Below, one piece after another: positions 1 through 12,513 of a DNA stretch of 64,000 nucleotides. Within the stretch, counting starts at the first letter, position 1, and each line of letters begins with the position of its first letter. The notes under the pieces were generated by a model. The model did not search any database, had not been told where the DNA came from, and worked only from the letters and a program-made list of their open reading frames with translations. The stretch is from Paralvinella palmiformis (Eukaryota > Annelida > Polychaeta > Terebellida > Alvinellidae): positions 1-64,000 of the forward strand of contig JAODUP010000570.1 of NCBI GenBank assembly GCA_025642065.1, given 5' to 3'. Both the position numbers and the translations under genes were made by a program.

Positions 1-1960
1 ATTGTTGCTACAGTTGTTTTTGCCTTGTTGGTTTTGGGGGTGGGGAACCCCCGGTGTCGTTTTGGGCACAGCCACCTGGTGTTGGCTACTGTTGTTGTGA
101 GAATGGCGTAATGCAATTTTTGGATGGTGGAACCTCTTTTTAGTTAGAAGTCAATTTCAGAAAAAACCTTTACCATTCCTGGTTACTAAAACCCTTTAAA
201 AATTGGGGGGGAACCCTGGCCCCCCGAACAGAATTTATTGGGGGGCCCAATTTATCCACTAGTCCAAGGGGGTCTGATCTGTCCTTGGTATGTGTGGGGA
301 TCTTTCTGGAGAAGTGGAGGATGTCTGGAGAAAGGATTTTTATAAACCCCTAGGTCTCGTTTGTTTTTGGGCGGAGATGTTTAAAGGGACTTCGGTGCTT
401 CAAAGTGGGCAGTTCAAGTAAGTAGGACTCTTTTTGGACAGTGCCGGCATAGTGTTTCGGGTGAGGGGGTAAGTTTTTTGTATACCCAGAAACGCAGTTT
501 TCTGAGCGGGGATGACCAATTTTTGGAAGGGATTTTTGGCCAACTACAGTGGTCTTCTTCCAACCCTTTTTATCCCGATTTTGTCTGTGTAGATCGTTTC
601 CAGTCGATTGGAAAATCTGTCAAAAGATATTAAATGTGCCGGGGGGGATGTTCGGCATTTTCGATGACGCTTGTGGTTCTTTTATTTATCGGTCGGTTTT
701 GGCCCTAAAGTTAATGGGGTTAAACCCCAGTGGAAGGCCCCCCCTGCTTGAGGGCGATGCCGGGATATTTCGGTTTTTGGGTAGGGTGGAAACGGGTGAT
801 GATGGTTAGGCTCCCATAAGTCCGAATGGAAGCCCTTTTTCGTGGATAGTCCGTCTGATACCCAAATTTTGTCGTTTATTGCTAGCTGGAAGGTAATCGG
901 GGGGGGGTTTGGGATTCTGCCTCAGCTCTTCGTTTTTTTTTGATGAAAGGGGGCTGTTTGATTTTGGGAACCTCTGTGATGTTGAGGGTTGAGTTCGGCT
1001 TTCATTCAAGAGGCAATTCTCTTTGTTCTTTTTGTCCCCTTCGGGATCAACTTTCTTCTGGAGGGGGTTCATGATTACCTGTATGGGTGGTTCTAACCAT
1101 GGAGAAATTCCCTTGGACTTGGGGGGTGATGGAGGTACCCCGATTTTTTTCGAAGCCAGGCAGCCTTGATTGCCCATGATGCGTCATTGAAGACTCTGGG
1201 GTCTTTTTTTGTTTCTTCTTGGGCACGTGTATCATGTCGGGATGAAAAGGGTTTGGGAGAGTTTTCAGGAGATATGTGGCCGTTCCTTTTTTATTAAGAG
1301 TCGGAGGGGCAGAAATTCCGGGTTCTCTTATACAGTGGAGTTGGTTTCGTTGGGTAGCCCCAATATTGGAAGGGGCTGTTGTGTTCTTTTAAGTTCTGTA
1401 AGCCTTTTAGGGCCAAAAAGGACGGGCGCAGCTATAGATAACTGATGTATCAAGGACTTATACAGGGTTATAACATCTTTTTTACGCCAATCTTCAGATT
1501 GGTGTGGCCTTTATCATGTTGAATCTGGAATTTACCTTTTCGTTTTTTTTTTTGCTACGTGTTGAATGGTATCTTTGTCTATGGGTTTCCCGAGAATCAT
1601 AGTCGTTGACCATTTTAGGAAAAACCGAGTTTATTCATTTTGGGTTTAAAGCCATGGTCTTGGTCAGCTGGGGAAAAAGTTACCCCAAAATTATGTTTTT
1701 TTCTACTGCGTTTAGGGTTTTTTCAGTTTTTTTGCTGATTTACTTTGTGTGAGATAAGAAATTCGTGCTAGGGAAAGGGTGTCTAGGATATTTATAACAG
1801 GGGTTCACGAGGTTAATGGGGGATATTGTTGACCCCCGAGGGAGTTTTTGAGAGTGGGGGGGAATGGTTCCCACTTTAATTTTTTTTTTGTTTTTTTTGA
1901 AAGTTCTCTATCCATTTATAATCCCCCCAGATAGCCCCAAGGGGTAATCACATGGGTGAG
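1..1960. other. Homopolymer-rich, frameshift-rich edge sequence
   Basis: This stretch is unlike the rest of the window. It is much richer in G and holds many runs of five to nine G or T. The LINE frame breaks every few tens of codons here, usually at a run: just after the MDLDG motif the frame is lost beside AAA and GGG runs, and recognisable RT-like residues (RVDLTHVI) follow in another frame. This is either heavy decay or uncorrected homopolymer error at an assembly edge. Short ORFs here (549-809, 806-1177, 1209-1445) should not be taken as genes. Confidence 0.6.
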
Positions 1961-3060
1961 ATCAACCCTTTAATGCCCGTCCAGGTCCATGAAGGCGACG
2001 AACACTGCCTTTCTTCTTTTGGGGCCTTTTCTGGCTGTGATCTTCGTTGCTAAATGAACGATGGCATCTATAGTTGCCTGTCTTTGACGAAACCGAAGAT
2101 ATTTTTCGTCTTCGGGAGTTTCCACTGGAGTCTTGCTAGGATCATTCTCTCCATGATCTTTGAGAGGGTGGACAATAGAGAGATGGGGCGATGGCCTTTT
2201 CCTCCTGGTTTGGCGATCGGGATGACTATTGCCGTCTTCCATTGTTCAGGTAGTTTCCCTTCGATCCAGGATTGGTTGAACAGGTTGAGAATTCGATTCT
2301 TGAAGAGACGAGGGGCTTTGGCGTAGAAAGTGTAGCTAAAGCCATCCTCTCCAGGTGCTGTTGTTCTGTGTCTTCGCAGTACATTATCGAGTTCGTGGAA
2401 AGTAAACAGCCTGTCTGTGTCTGGATTTTTCTCTTTTGCTGCTGCTAACTTCGCTTGTCTTAGTGGCAATTGTTCTTTGAGGGCCGTGATGATGCTCTTG
2501 GGTAGAGTGGTCTGGTCTGCTCTAGTTGTGAAATGGTCAGCGAGTCTGTTGGCTTCAACTTTTGGGTTTACAGTTGTAGCTGTAGGGGCGTGCCCTTTTA
2601 TCTTTTTGATCTGTCGCCAGATTTGTGTTGTGCTCATTTCAGCAAGCTGGTTGCACCATTTGTCCCACTGTTGTTTCTTCAGGTCGAAGAGCTGCCGTTT
2701 GGTTGCTTGTTGGCAGAGACGAAGTTTTTCTCTGTTTCGTTCGGTTGGGTTGGCCTTGAAGATTTTGGTGAGCTGGCTTACTTGTTTCGTCCATTTTTTG
2801 GCTTCAGGAGGAAGGAAGGAACGAGTAGACTGGGTGGCCTTTGCTCTTGAGATGGGTATTGCTTCCGTAGCTGCAGAGTATACGTCGTGTAGTAGTGATT
2901 GAAGGCGCCTGTCGAGGGATGGATTGGTATCCGGGTCTGGGCAGTTTCTTAATTTCTTCGCAAAGAGATCCCAATCTGCTTTTTCTGTGATCCATCTGGG
3001 TGGTATATGGATTCCTGGAGCCTTATGAAATACACTGGCAATATCAATGCTCGACGTGTT
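1..3060 (-). mobile_element. Non-LTR retrotransposon (LINE) fragment, broken
   Basis: Read on the minus strand, 3010 to about 2068 is one open frame. It holds a linker rich in W, K and Q (3010-2640) followed by reverse transcriptase motifs: the WKTAIVIPIAKPGG segment, the HRPISLLSTLSKIMERMI segment and an FGF motif. Near 2090 the frame shifts, and reading continues as RQATIDAIVHLATKI and then FVAFMDLDG, the motif A region carrying the first catalytic aspartate. Beyond about 1965 homologous-looking pieces recur in all three frames, separated by small indels beside G or T runs, and no YxDD box can be read. No endonuclease domain or poly-A tail is visible. The motifs fit the broad Jockey/I/LOA-like LINE group; I cannot place the clade. 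The 5' side (higher coordinates) ends near 3060 and the 3' side runs off the window. The element cannot be active as written. Confidence 0.85.
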
Positions 3061-3471
3061 TTTTAAACAACAACTGATGCCAAGCCATTATCTCTGATAC
3101 CGCGAATGGCACGTAGATATTAGGATAGCTATACTTTCAACAAGACTCCTGCATGAAGGTAACCTAATATTTCACATTATAGAAAACCTGCGTCTGCGAA
3201 ATAACGCCAACGACGATTTTTACATGAGTAACGTACGCCTCCAGGAGAATACATTCATCATCAATTAGTGCATACACTAATACTTATCATTTTACGCCAC
3301 TGCATCAAAGAATAATAATACATTTAATATATGCATTGGTGTAATAACATACAAACAATTTTACAGGCTAAGAAAACCAATACATTCACAAAACCTGCAT
3401 ACATATATAAATTTATACAGACCAAAATTACAATAAACAAATCTAAATGATGGGTATAAGTATTGTGTAAT
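3061..3471. other. AT-rich spacer, nothing recognised
   Basis: Unique-looking AT-rich sequence between the LINE and the first SINE. I see no open frame, RNA gene or repeat in it. Confidence 0.5.
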
Positions 3472-3481
3472 ATTACTGATT

Positions 3482-3834
3482 AGTGAGCTTCGGTTGCCTA
3501 GCGGTTAAGCAACTGGTGGCAACAGTCACAGGTTCGATCCCAGCAGAGGTCAAAACTTTTCCAGATATTAATTTCTCGTCTCACAACATCGTGGGTGGCG
3601 GACTACGTTAAATGGTGCTGCCGTCTCCACTGAATTTATTAAAAATAAAGGGGGACGTTAAAGACCCCTAGAGGAGGTAAAGCACTCTGGCAGTGAACAC
3701 CCTCAGGGTATTTCGGCTCCATCTTTCCGTACTACTCCCCTGTGAGTGGTGGAGGAGGAGGTTTCTCAACCACTCCAACATAGAGGCTGTGCTGATTAAG
3801 CGACAGCCTGTGGATTCTCCCCGGAAAAAAAAAC
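3482..3834 (+). mobile_element. tRNA-derived SINE, family B, full length
   Basis: The head resembles a tRNA: a box A-like TTGCCTAGCGGTTAAGC and a box B GGTTCGATCCC. A roughly 270-bp unique body follows, ending in CCCCGG and a short A-run. The 10-bp direct repeat ATTACTGATT lies at 3472-3481 and again at 3835-3844, which marks the insertion as a target-site duplication. Two further copies in opposite orientation lie at 37685-38042 and 46933-47281. The family needs a partner LINE for mobilisation; none is identified here. Confidence 0.85.
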
Positions 3835-4114
3835 ATTACTGATTCTTATTACGCAGAATTTTGCGATGAACGAACAACTTTGATACCTAGAAACAGATGT
3901 GGGAGACAAATTGTAGCCTGATTTAATGCAGTAATATAGCGATGTTAAGTAGACGTTGGGTATAGACGGACTACAATTCTCTACTACACCGACTACTACC
4001 ACGATTATACATCCACTAATAAACGAATTAGTTAAAGAACTGTATTTTTCTACGTACTAATATTGACTAACAAAAAACAACGTACGTATGAAACGCTCAT
4101 AGATTCTACCAAAC

Positions 4115-4220
4115 ATGGGCTCAATTCCATTTTGTCAATTCCAAATAAAAAATTCTCAATTCCAGTTCCATTTTTGAATTGACCATCAAGTCCTATTCCG
4201 AAATTTAATTGACTCCATGG
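4115..4220. mobile_element. Short palindrome-ended element (GGAATTGA phrase family)
   Basis: About 106 bp beginning CATGGGCTCAATTCC and ending AATTGACTCCATGG, so its ends are inverted copies of each other. The interior repeats the phrase TCAATTCCA and its complement several times. Related phrases occur at 22433-22478, 47680-47765, 48174-48290 and 49070-49130. It looks like a very small non-autonomous DNA element; no superfamily can be assigned. Confidence 0.5.
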
Positions 4221-4656
4221 GATATTAATAAAAAATTAATTAAAAAATGTTAAATATGTTCTTTAGCTCGTTAATCATCTAGATTATCATAATGAAAATG
4301 TGAAGAATAGTGGATTCATTGACGTCAAGAACCGGGCAAAGGTTATGTTTTAACTAATATATTACAAGTGGTTATAACAGTACTAATATAAACACTGAAT
4401 TATCATTTATGCATAAATATTTATGAGTCATCTGTGTAGTTCTTTTTTTTTAAATACAGAAATTCGTTTTCCCGGTTGTTTTTTATCAGAGGATGAGGAC
4501 ACGTTGATCACCTGTCACTTTGGAGTACCTACTCAGTAATTGCTATCTGTCTGCATGCATCACAGTTGACAATTATCCGTTTGTTTCATGTTTGCAGTTG
4601 TATTCAGTTTGATCTATTAATAGGTTGTACACAAAAGTTTCTTCTAAAGTGGCATA

Positions 4657-4731
4657 CGGCTCATTTAGCCTACCATGTTAACAAAAGTGGCCGTAAAACA
4701 CCAATCATCATCATCATCATCATCATCATCG
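4657..4731 (+). mobile_element. tRNA-derived SINE, family A, 5'-truncated
   Basis: Only the 3' part of the family A SINE is present: the CATTTAGCCTACC and AAAAGTGGCCGTAAAACA segments and an (ATC)n tail. It is flanked by TCTAAAGTGGCATA at 4643-4656 and TCTAAAGTGGTATA at 4732-4745. That is a 14-bp target-site duplication with one mismatch. Truncation at the 5' end with a preserved duplication fits incomplete target-primed reverse transcription. Confidence 0.8.
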
Positions 4732-4745
4732 TCTAAAGTGGTATA

Positions 4746-7132
4746 TACAAACAACCATAAAATCAAGACATATACAGATCTGTAAAATTGCAAGATGGCA
4801 CTAAAATACCCATGTACTGTTTAAGCTATAGTCATTTGGAAGATCAATTTAGCTGTAAGCTGTGCTGTTTATAACAAGTGGTCTTATATAAGTTGTAACG
4901 CTTTTCTTTATTGAGGATAGCACAGGCATATCAAAATCATCCATTTTGATTTTAACTCGTTGGGAGACTAATACAAATGTTTACATGAAGATATGAGAGT
5001 AAATATAGCAACTAAAGTGCCTGATAAGGGACACCATTTAGACAAGGAAGAAGATTCACGAGAGCCAGGTCTTTTACAACTTTGGCCTTTGATACTATCA
5101 TTATCATTATTCAATTTCCCTATTTGGATCTCAAAAACACTTCAAACAACAGTTTAGGCAGATCACCAGTTGTGTCTGATAATAGAGCATTAGCTTAAAT
5201 ATCTCATCTTATGTTTGTGGTGCCTACATCACAATTTGGAATACCAGGACATTGATTATTGCTGATAAACTGCCGGGATGTACTTAGAGTGTTGCTTAGG
5301 GTGTTAAAAACTCGCCAAAAATATGCCCTATTTATTCCCATAATAATATATTGAATAAAGAAGAGACTTCAATATTTTGCAACAGTGTGTGGCAATTTTC
5401 TATGAGAAATGAGGGGTTTCTTATCCCGCTAACAAACAATAGATTGGTGATTCATTTAGAGTTGAATATATCCTGAAAATCTGTGTCACAACATCGTAAG
5501 TTATGCCCGGTAACAAGGTCGGTGTGCACAATAAATAGCAATATAAGAAGGCCGCCCACGGCTCAGGTAATAATATCGTTAAAAATTGAATCGCGAAGTT
5601 GTATCTCCAAATACACGATATGACTCACTGCCTCAACTGTCATCGTTACCGCGTATATGCAATAGATGACACAATGATAACAGACACGTTGACTCATATA
5701 ATCTTGACTTCGATATTCAGCAAACTCTTATTCCTTAACAATTTAGGTGTGTTGCTTAACATCAGATCGCATTATATACTAAGCGCTTGTTGATTCTCCT
5801 TTCGTACACAAATGATTGATACTATGACGGATTATTTCAGTCATTTTGGAAGCTATTTGTTGAATAGTATATAATTCACGTATTCATAGCTATCAGTGAA
5901 TCCGTAAAATAGATTTGTCACCATTTTCTGCAAATTCTCACATTATAGCTAAACGGTGCGTCGACATGATCTACAAGAATAGGGCTTTTGACAGTTTTAT
6001 TTCATGGTGATGAACACTGACGTCGCTGTCTAGAATACTTTCCGTGATGTTTTACCACATATGTTGTAACAGACGGCGATTCGAAAATTTTCGACAGGGG
6101 CAATATGCCCATCGGAATGAATAATCCACGAATGAGGAGGTGTAATGGAGGGGGGGGCGTCGATTCGTGATATAACTCCTCAGTTTGTATTTGTTTCTCT
6201 CTATGTTATATTTGTGATAAATATATGCAAGGTCATATTCGGATTGGATAATACGATTCTATGAAAGAGTTCATTATAACATATCTACGTTTAATAGTTA
6301 TAGTGACCTTGAATGTTTCCTATGGAAGCTTCTATTTATAGTACTACTCATTGCTTATTTCTATCTTCTCAGATGACCGGCAAATCATCGAAGTCCAAAC
6401 ACTGAGTTCAAGATAGACCTTTAATTGTCTAATAGGTCGATATTGTTATCGGCAGATCCCACCAGGTGTCGTTTGATTCAATCGATTTACCCCCATTCTA
6501 TTCCTCGGTATCAATACAGTATCAGACAATACAAAAGCGTTCATTTAATAGTTATGCAGTTAGACTATATGTAATGACCTTCTTTAATTAAAGCACAACG
6601 AAACTATAGTAATAATATCGGATAAAGTTTTCGTTCTATTGTTAATTATATTGTTCACATTTTGGCTTAGGACGCAAGGGTATCAGAAAGAATTGAATAA
6701 TGCACATTACAGTTAGGTTAGAAAAGTATTAATTCTCACAATGCTGAAATGTTTGAATGAAACATTAGACAGAGACAATTCGATTATTCAAAACATTACC
6801 TTCGGTGCATTTTATTTCGATCTTGGGTCTCCAGTATCGAAAGCAGATTTCAATGATGACCAAGCGACTACGTAAACACTTAATACCGTATTGTGCCCAT
6901 TTGACGGAGCCATCTAATGTGAACCCAAGTTTAATTTAGTGTGCGTACAAAGTCTTAGATGACAGTATCTTGATTGACAGTTTATAAGACAAACAGTATC
7001 CTATCATGGTGAGATTAACTGGAACAATTAACGAAAGAACGACAGCGACAGATAGAATCTGTGGAACAAATCCGTAACTTGACAACAGTCAATTAATAAC
7101 GTCAACGAAACAAACAAAATACAGGACTTATA
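4746..7132. other. AT-rich non-coding stretch
   Basis: No convincing gene, RNA or repeat. Short ORFs such as 5599-5793 have no supporting features. A run of G at 6149-6157 is the only oddity. Confidence 0.45.
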
Positions 7133-7143
7133 CACTAGACGTA

Positions 7144-7326
7144 AAAGGGCGCCTCCGTGGTCTAGCGGTAGCGTGCTGGACCACAGATCACTACCACCCG
7201 TGTTCGAATCCCGGCGTGGGCATATCTGAAGGTTGTTTCATCTTTGACTTCGCTTCATTGCATTTGGAGGTTGCTCGGCCCATTTAGCCTACCTGTGCAC
7301 AAAAGTGGCCGTAAAACATCAATCAT
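7144..7326 (+). mobile_element. tRNA-derived SINE, family A, full-length reference copy
   Basis: It starts with GGGCGCCTCCGTGGTCTAGC, carries a box A-like TGGTCTAGCGGTAGCG and a box B GTTCGAATCCC, then a body with AGGTTGTTTCATCTTTGACT and CATTTAGCCTACC, and ends AAAACATCAATCAT. The 11-bp repeat CACTAGACGTA occurs at 7133-7143 and 7327-7337, a perfect target-site duplication that fixes both ends. The acceptor stem does not pair well, so this is a SINE head and not a functional tRNA gene. It is the best template for finding the other family A copies in the window. Confidence 0.9.
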
Positions 7327-7337
7327 CACTAGACGTA

Positions 7338-7857
7338 CAAACATAAATATGCTTACAAAGATAATACCATCGATAGTTAATTAAAGCTCAGCATGCATTA
7401 CAACTGTTTTTTTTATATTACGAACACATAACTTAATTCAGTACTTTATTCTTGAAGCAATAAATTCATGAAGCACATGGTTGAGAAAATAGGCACACTA
7501 TATACGGTTTCAGATAGACGATGCCACAGATTAATTCAATCACAAAATTGTGCATATCCTTCATACATCAGAGAAAAATTGTGATTATTTCAATCAAATG
7601 TCCTTAGCTATAATACTAGTTGTTTTAACGCAATGATGCCTTTTAAGTAAATACCAGCCAGCCAATCGGGAAACATAATTATATATGGGATACTTGATAT
7701 CAATTTATTCTAGACTTTTTTTCAGTGTTCTGAAAGAACTCGAAAATATCCACGAACTATCTATACATACACCATTTATACTATATCAGTTAGTGATTCA
7801 GTAGTCGTTGGCCATTTTTACGCTCAATCCTTGTGGTGGACTATATCTGGGATATGA
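7338..7857. other. AT-rich spacer, nothing recognised
   Basis: No open frame, RNA gene or repeat seen. Confidence 0.45.
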
Positions 7858-8028
7858 ATGTCCGCAGCTAGCGAGCAGCACCTTTATTTGGCTGACGACG
7901 TCGAACAAGACAAACTTCTGTTAATAATTAATAGGGCTCATATTTGGCGCCGTCTAGTTGACGAAGTACACCACAACGCCCTATGTGAATTAATGATATC
8001 CCGTTACTATATGTCCCTCGGGAGTTAA
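7858..8028 (+). CDS. Small ORF, 56 codons, unidentified
   Basis: ATG to TAA, with an in-frame TGA immediately before the ATG, so this start is the only one in the frame. The product would be 56 residues, charged and amphipathic, with segments such as LADDVEQDKLLLIINR and IWRRLVDEVHH. There is no signal peptide or membrane segment. Local G+C is clearly higher than in the flanks, and codons such as GAC, GTC and CGC are used. I do not recognise the protein. It may be a microprotein gene, a single exon, or a chance frame in a more GC-rich patch; no splice sites stand out. Confidence 0.25.
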   Translation: MSAASEQHLYLADDVEQDKLLLIINRAHIWRRLVDEVHHNALCELMISRYYMSLGS

Positions 8029-9470
8029 GGTATACCTATAAAATGGCACCCGAGTATACATATATTATACATATTTGAATAACAAATATTGATGATATGA
8101 TGTCGAGAAGTTGCAAAAGTAGAGAACCACTACATATATAGATTGCAAAAACGATAAATGGTATGGAGAGCCGGCGAAAAGCTTTATATATTATTGGCCA
8201 TTATAGTTAACGCCAATGAACGACTACATGGCATATGTATAATTGGGATAAGTAGCATACTGATTCGAATTTTCTCAAAATACTGCGATTAGGGCGCATC
8301 AATTCCGTCAAAGTTGTCTAGCTGAGAGGATGAAAATACAGAATAGCGATATTCATCATACTCTTAGAGCATCTCACTTGAAACCTTTACGGCCTCTTAT
8401 AGGATATATTCCTTTTCAGCCCACCTTTGTATTGGATTCCTGACAAGTTTGAAAATGTTTAATAAGAAAGGTTTATCACATATCACAGACTACTGTAAAG
8501 GCCATTCTCAACGATGAGTTTGGTCATAAACAAATATACAGACAGATATTATAGACAAACTTTCAGAAATGAGCGGAAGATGTCAAATTACGACAAATAA
8601 CGTTATGTCAACGACGATAATTTTGTAACTTTTAGCGCAGTGTTTATAATCACAATTAGTAAATAGATCAGTAATGCCACTGATACAAAACCCATATTTC
8701 CACTGTCCCTAATGTTAATAATTTAATATTCTATGAACGTTACGTACGTACAACTTACATAGAGGAATAATTCTACAGCGCATATTGGTTTTTCGTTATC
8801 ACTTAATGGCTTTTGAAATATGAGGTAGTCATTTACTAAACGCCACATTGTGGTTGAAACGATCAATCAAACAATACCACGTTACTAAAATGTTTCCCAG
8901 AAAGGATAATTTCCCATTTGTTTTGATCACTTGAATTGGGTGTATACAATATATTTCTGCGATGGCGACACATCTTTTGTGAAGATGACCACTCATTATA
9001 AGCAAATACATAATCCGCCAGATGATGGACACCAAATTGGAGACAATTCCGCCATTCCAGATTTATCTTTGTGCATGATGCGATACTTGCAGAATGATGA
9101 TTGTCTATAACTAATGTGCATGATGGCAATATATGCCAGATGGTATAAATCATGCAAACGATATCATGAAAAAAAGATCTGAACAAGATATTACGACAAA
9201 GACAGACCTGGAAAGAATTAAACATAAGTTGATGGCACTTTTGTGATCCGTTAATAAGAAAAATGTTTCGAACCTAACTGAAAAGTAATATTTAAATACC
9301 GCGATAAAGACCGTTAGAGCAATATTATAATGCTACTTTGATGTTTCAGATTGACAAGTGTGTGAGAAGATGATGCCCTGTCAATAATATCAAAACTTTC
9401 GTTTTGCACCTATATTTATGGTCAAAATGCCTACATTATTCTTTACACAAATACAAAAGATCAGTTAAAC
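8029..9470. other. 3' flank of CFAP70, no gene recognised
   Basis: AT-rich. Minus-strand ORFs at 8829-9035 and 8863-9225 overlap in different frames and lack any family feature, so I treat them as chance. Confidence 0.45.
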
Positions 9471-9483
9471 TCAATATACATTA

Positions 9484-9489
9484 TTTATT
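9484..9489 (-). promoter_or_regulatory. Possible poly(A) signal of CFAP70
   Basis: TTTATT on the plus strand reads AATAAA on the minus strand, about 800 bp after the CFAP70 stop codon. In such AT-rich DNA the hexamer is common by chance, so this is only a candidate. Confidence 0.15.
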
Positions 9490-10289
9490 TTTACAATTTT
9501 ACGCATATTAATTTTACAGCAGCAAAGATATTAGCAGCGTAATAACAATAAACAGAGGAAACAATTAAATACCCAAAGCTCAAACACAAATATTAACCAG
9601 TTATTATAATATCCAACAAAAGTTGTATCACTATGATAATTTGTAAAAAATTTCCTTCAGACATAATATATTTAACCCATTTCATTCATAATAAAATTGA
9701 GACTCCTTTCAAAATTAAATAATTATCTATTTGGCAGCATCACTGAATCATAGAACTTCATACTCTAAGCCTCAAGTACATCATCCCCATAGTTACCTGG
9801 CGAATCATGATTAAATTATATGTCAACTTCATATATATGGACGTTTCACCCGATTGAGCACTGTGGTCAGCAGGAGCCTGTAATGTTATCAGATTATTAA
9901 AAGCACCCTTGAATCGAATAAAAGCCTCTGATATTGGATCAAGGCCAATTTCTATCTGTATGAGCTAAATAATACATTAACAAAGAGGATATTGACTACT
10001 GAAGAAAAACAGGAGATCTCATGGTTTTTGGCATCTGCAAATGACGCGATCACCGTAATTCCCACGAGAAAAGAAAGAAATTTTAGCACGAATCAGAAAG
10101 CATTCACTGCTATCTTAAACACATCGAACAAGGATGACACAGATGTGTGATGGTATTTTGTGGGTAAAATAATAAATAAAAGTGTATCAAGCTCACGAGG
10201 TGCCACCGATAAATATTTTAGCACAACAATACGCTACACAACTCTCATTTCTAATACACCGTTCAATGTTCATCGCCGTCATGATGTTG

Positions 10290-12478
10290 TTATAACTGCG
10301 GGTTGCCAAAACCAACTTGTTCCTGGACCCTTTGAATTTCGTCAAGAAGATTCTCATCTTGTAGATTAAGCTGAAGGAAATAAACGACATGGAGTCAAGC
10401 AGATTTGCAAAATTCATATCTCATCTTATATTTACTAGTTTTTTAATTGTTTAATTACTCGAAGAAAATGTAATCGGTACTCATTGTCTAACTGAATAAT
10501 TAGGAGATGAGACACATGGGGAGTGGTACATGCCAATAAACAAAGAAAGAGATATACCCGGGGAAAAAAACATTGAATAATTGTCTGATTAATAATCTCA
10601 TTGATTCACTCAAAACTAATCATCCGAAAGTAATTGACTCATATGAATGGCTAAATATGAATTACTAAACGACTTCAATGAATGACTAAAACACCTGATT
10701 GACACACAGAGACATTTGAGTAAACTACTCACTCAGTCGCTCACTTACTCACTCACTCACTCACTCACTGTAATACCCACCTTTAGAGCATATTTATAAG
10801 ACTGTTCAGCCTCCAGTTCACGGCCAGTTTTCAGGCAAACCAGCGACAGATATGCCCACACCTCAGGATCCGTGTTATTGAGTATGTTAGCCTCAGCCAG
10901 AGCATCCTCTGCCTCCTCCAGTTCACCAATCTGTCACAAGACATTAAATATTATTACAATTCATGTAGCACAATACCTATAAATAGTATTAATGGGTAGG
11001 AAAAAAATGTATTACTATACTAGACTTAAGCATTATTTCTCGTCTTCAACACTACATCTGGTGTTTGAACTAGAAAAGATTTTACTTTAAATACACAACT
11101 ACAATGGAAGACCAATTCTCCCAGACAGGTGTCTTTTGACTGATGAAACGTTTGAAAATTCTACGTACGTTTCTTAGGCATAAAGAAAATGATTAATGAG
11201 CTAATGTGACATAATGGCCTGTGATAATAGTAATATTACAATATTAAAAACATTATGCATTAAAATCAATCAATCAAACAATTATTTGTATTAAAAAAAA
11301 TATTTTAAAAGATTTACTTTTATAATAATGATATTGAATAATAACATAGTTGCACTATCACAATCATTGCGAGTTGTTTCTGTGTCATAATGGATAATTA
11401 AATATTCTGATATGTCTGAATTGTTCTAATATGGTGGCTTCTAAAAACAGATACCTGTAAGATTATTCCATGTATTCTATGATATATAGGTCGAGCCCTA
11501 TATACCCAGTCATGACATTTAACCTGTCACATTTTATTAGCCATTAAATAATACAACTGTGTCAAAAGCCAGAACACACTGAGACCACCTAAATTATCCC
11601 TGCATATTATTGATATATTATGTAGGATTTTAGCAACTAATGGTTGTTCTACATGATGCACCGTTGTGGCTGTTATTAATACACTACGGGATATAGGACT
11701 TAATAATTTGCCGTGTTAGTTGATTGTCGCAATTGGTCTGAACATGACAACACATTAACTTTTCTTTATAGAGAAAAATAAAACACAAAATGCTGATTCC
11801 TACTAGAAAACAATAAAACATCAATTGGTGATTTATTATTGCTATAAAGCTGCTTATTAATTTTAATTTTGCAATCAGTGTTTATAGATCAGGCTACCAC
11901 AAAACAGCTACCAGTGGGTTTATTCTATGAAAGCAGTTCCTCTACCCTTTGGAACATCACCTAGATAGCTGTGGTCATTAAATAGAGTGTCAAATATAAT
12001 CATGGTACTTTTTATCTACACATTCTGTGAAGGACCAGATGATGAAAGGTAGTTGTAGTGCGACTGAGTTTACATATGATAATACTATACTTTTGTTATT
12101 AAGTAACTTGACTATTAATGAAAACACTCAACTTCTACAGGCACATAATGGAAGAATGTTCAGCAAGAGGCTTTATAAATATGCTAGCCGTTATACTTCT
12201 ATCATTATGATCACAAAAAGTACACTAAATGCTATAGTAGTAGTATTATTAGTACTCGTAGTCATTGTAATTATACTGTTAGCATAAAATACTGACCCTA
12301 AAACATGCTATCCCCACACCAAGCCATGATACACAAGATGGCGACCGTCTACATGCTTGAAGGAAGGTAGTCTTGGCTTCTGCAAACTGTAACATAAACG
12401 TCAATTGTAACATGTGGCAATGATGCGTGTGAGTGTGTGTGTGTGTAAGGGAGAGAGACAGACAGACACACACACACA

Positions 12479-12513
<35 letters not shown>

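Noticed and set aside
806..1177. 123-codon minus ORF as a gene
   Set aside because: It lies in the frameshifted LINE region with homopolymer runs; only fragments look protein-like, in several frames.
2417..2902. 161-codon plus-strand ORF
   Set aside because: It is the antisense shadow of the LINE reverse transcriptase frame, which has recognisable RT motifs.
7144..7220. tRNA gene
   Set aside because: Box A- and B-like motifs are present, but the acceptor stem pairs poorly, a SINE body follows, and a target-site duplication brackets the whole unit.
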